DNA of 64,000 bases, from assembly GCF_001425705.1 (NCBI RefSeq), contig NZ_LMDC01000031.1, forward strand, positions 62,001-126,000, read 5' to 3'. The position numbers and the translations under genes were made by a program. The notes below the pieces were generated by a model. The model made no database searches. It saw only the letters and a program-made list of their open reading frames with translations, and was not told the origin of the DNA. This DNA is from Pelomonas sp. Root1217 (GTDB lineage: Bacteria > Pseudomonadota > Gammaproteobacteria > Burkholderiales > Burkholderiaceae_C). Of the stretch, positions 63,899 to 64,000 are shown piece after piece. Numbering within the stretch: position 1 is the stretch's first letter; each line of letters begins with the position of its first letter.

Positions 63899-63943
63899 CC
63901 GAACGCTCTGCGTCGGTCAACATGTGTTCGCTGGTTGCTTACG
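63351..63943 (+). mobile_element. IS66 element remnant with right end
   Basis: After the transposase stop, 45 nt end in GCTTAC at 63938-63943, the reverse complement of the GTAAGC that opens IS66-family inverted repeats, so the right end is probably 63943. No matching left end was found in the window, and the left part is deleted. Confidence 0.6.
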
Positions 63944-64000
63944 CTGCGGCCCGACGGCTACGAAGTTCTTGACGCGATAGCCGTAAAGGTGCCCGACGCA

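Overview
The window is very GC-rich, with long shadow ORFs opposite most genes. It carries an MSHA pilus operon, an smc-zipA pair, single-domain queF, dapC-dapD, an ohrR-ohr pair and a PEP-CTERM protein. Together these suggest a betaproteobacterium of the Burkholderiales, probably of the Roseateles/Rubrivivax/Leptothrix type. That placement is inferred from gene content; no 16S gene or tRNA was found.

Layout. 1-9996: the distal part of an MSHA-type IV pilus operon (mshO fragment, mshP, mshQ, mshI, a PilN-like gene, mshJ, mshK, mshL), almost every junction overlapping by 1-28 nt, then an unrecognised gene. 10018-17474 (minus): a secreted parallel beta-helix protein behind a LacI-type palindrome, an alkylation-repair operon (ada/alkA fusion, ogt, EamA transporter), a periplasmic binding protein, and a LytS/LytTR two-component pair. 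17610-21608 (plus): phosphomannomutase, a TPR membrane protein, waaA and a GFA-family protein. 21615-26585 (minus): pirin, EmrA, EmrB and an outer-membrane factor, divergent from a LysR regulator. 27616-35755: AraC regulator, epoxide hydrolase, alpha carbonic anhydrase, ligA, a small membrane protein, hemerythrin, and a GH51 arabinofuranosidase. 35756-44523 (minus): CNNM/CorC transporter, an EAL phosphodiesterase with a dead GGDEF motif, zipA and smc. 44631-51939: queF, a binding protein, dapC-dapD-pilU, prmB and an ABC-F ATPase. 51936-56566: DUF1304 protein, ohrR-ohr with its operator, a PEP-CTERM phytase-like esterase, asparaginase and lexA with two SOS-box-like sites.

At about 56987 the ordinary chromosome stops abruptly inside a DUF72 gene. 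The rest (56988-64000) is an accessory, partly AT-richer mosaic. It holds an RTX-repeat protein with an N-terminal HExxH domain and a long Gly/Asp/Pro/Ser repeat linker (its 3' end lost at the junction), a secreted companion protein directly upstream, fused relics of a type I secretion ABC transporter and a GT4 glycosyltransferase, a glycine-rich gene end coupled to a small Cys-rich lipoprotein, two unknown membrane proteins, a DUF6232 protein, and a dead IS66 transposase. This looks like a broken RTX/type I secretion locus assembled by repeated non-homologous joins, and it is the most unusual part of the window.

Functionally, the window combines surface attachment and twitching (MSHA, PilU), envelope biogenesis (waaA, manB), plant-polysaccharide use (beta-helix protein and GH51, possibly sharing a LacI-type operator), alkylation, SOS and peroxide stress responses, and lysine/cell-wall precursor synthesis.
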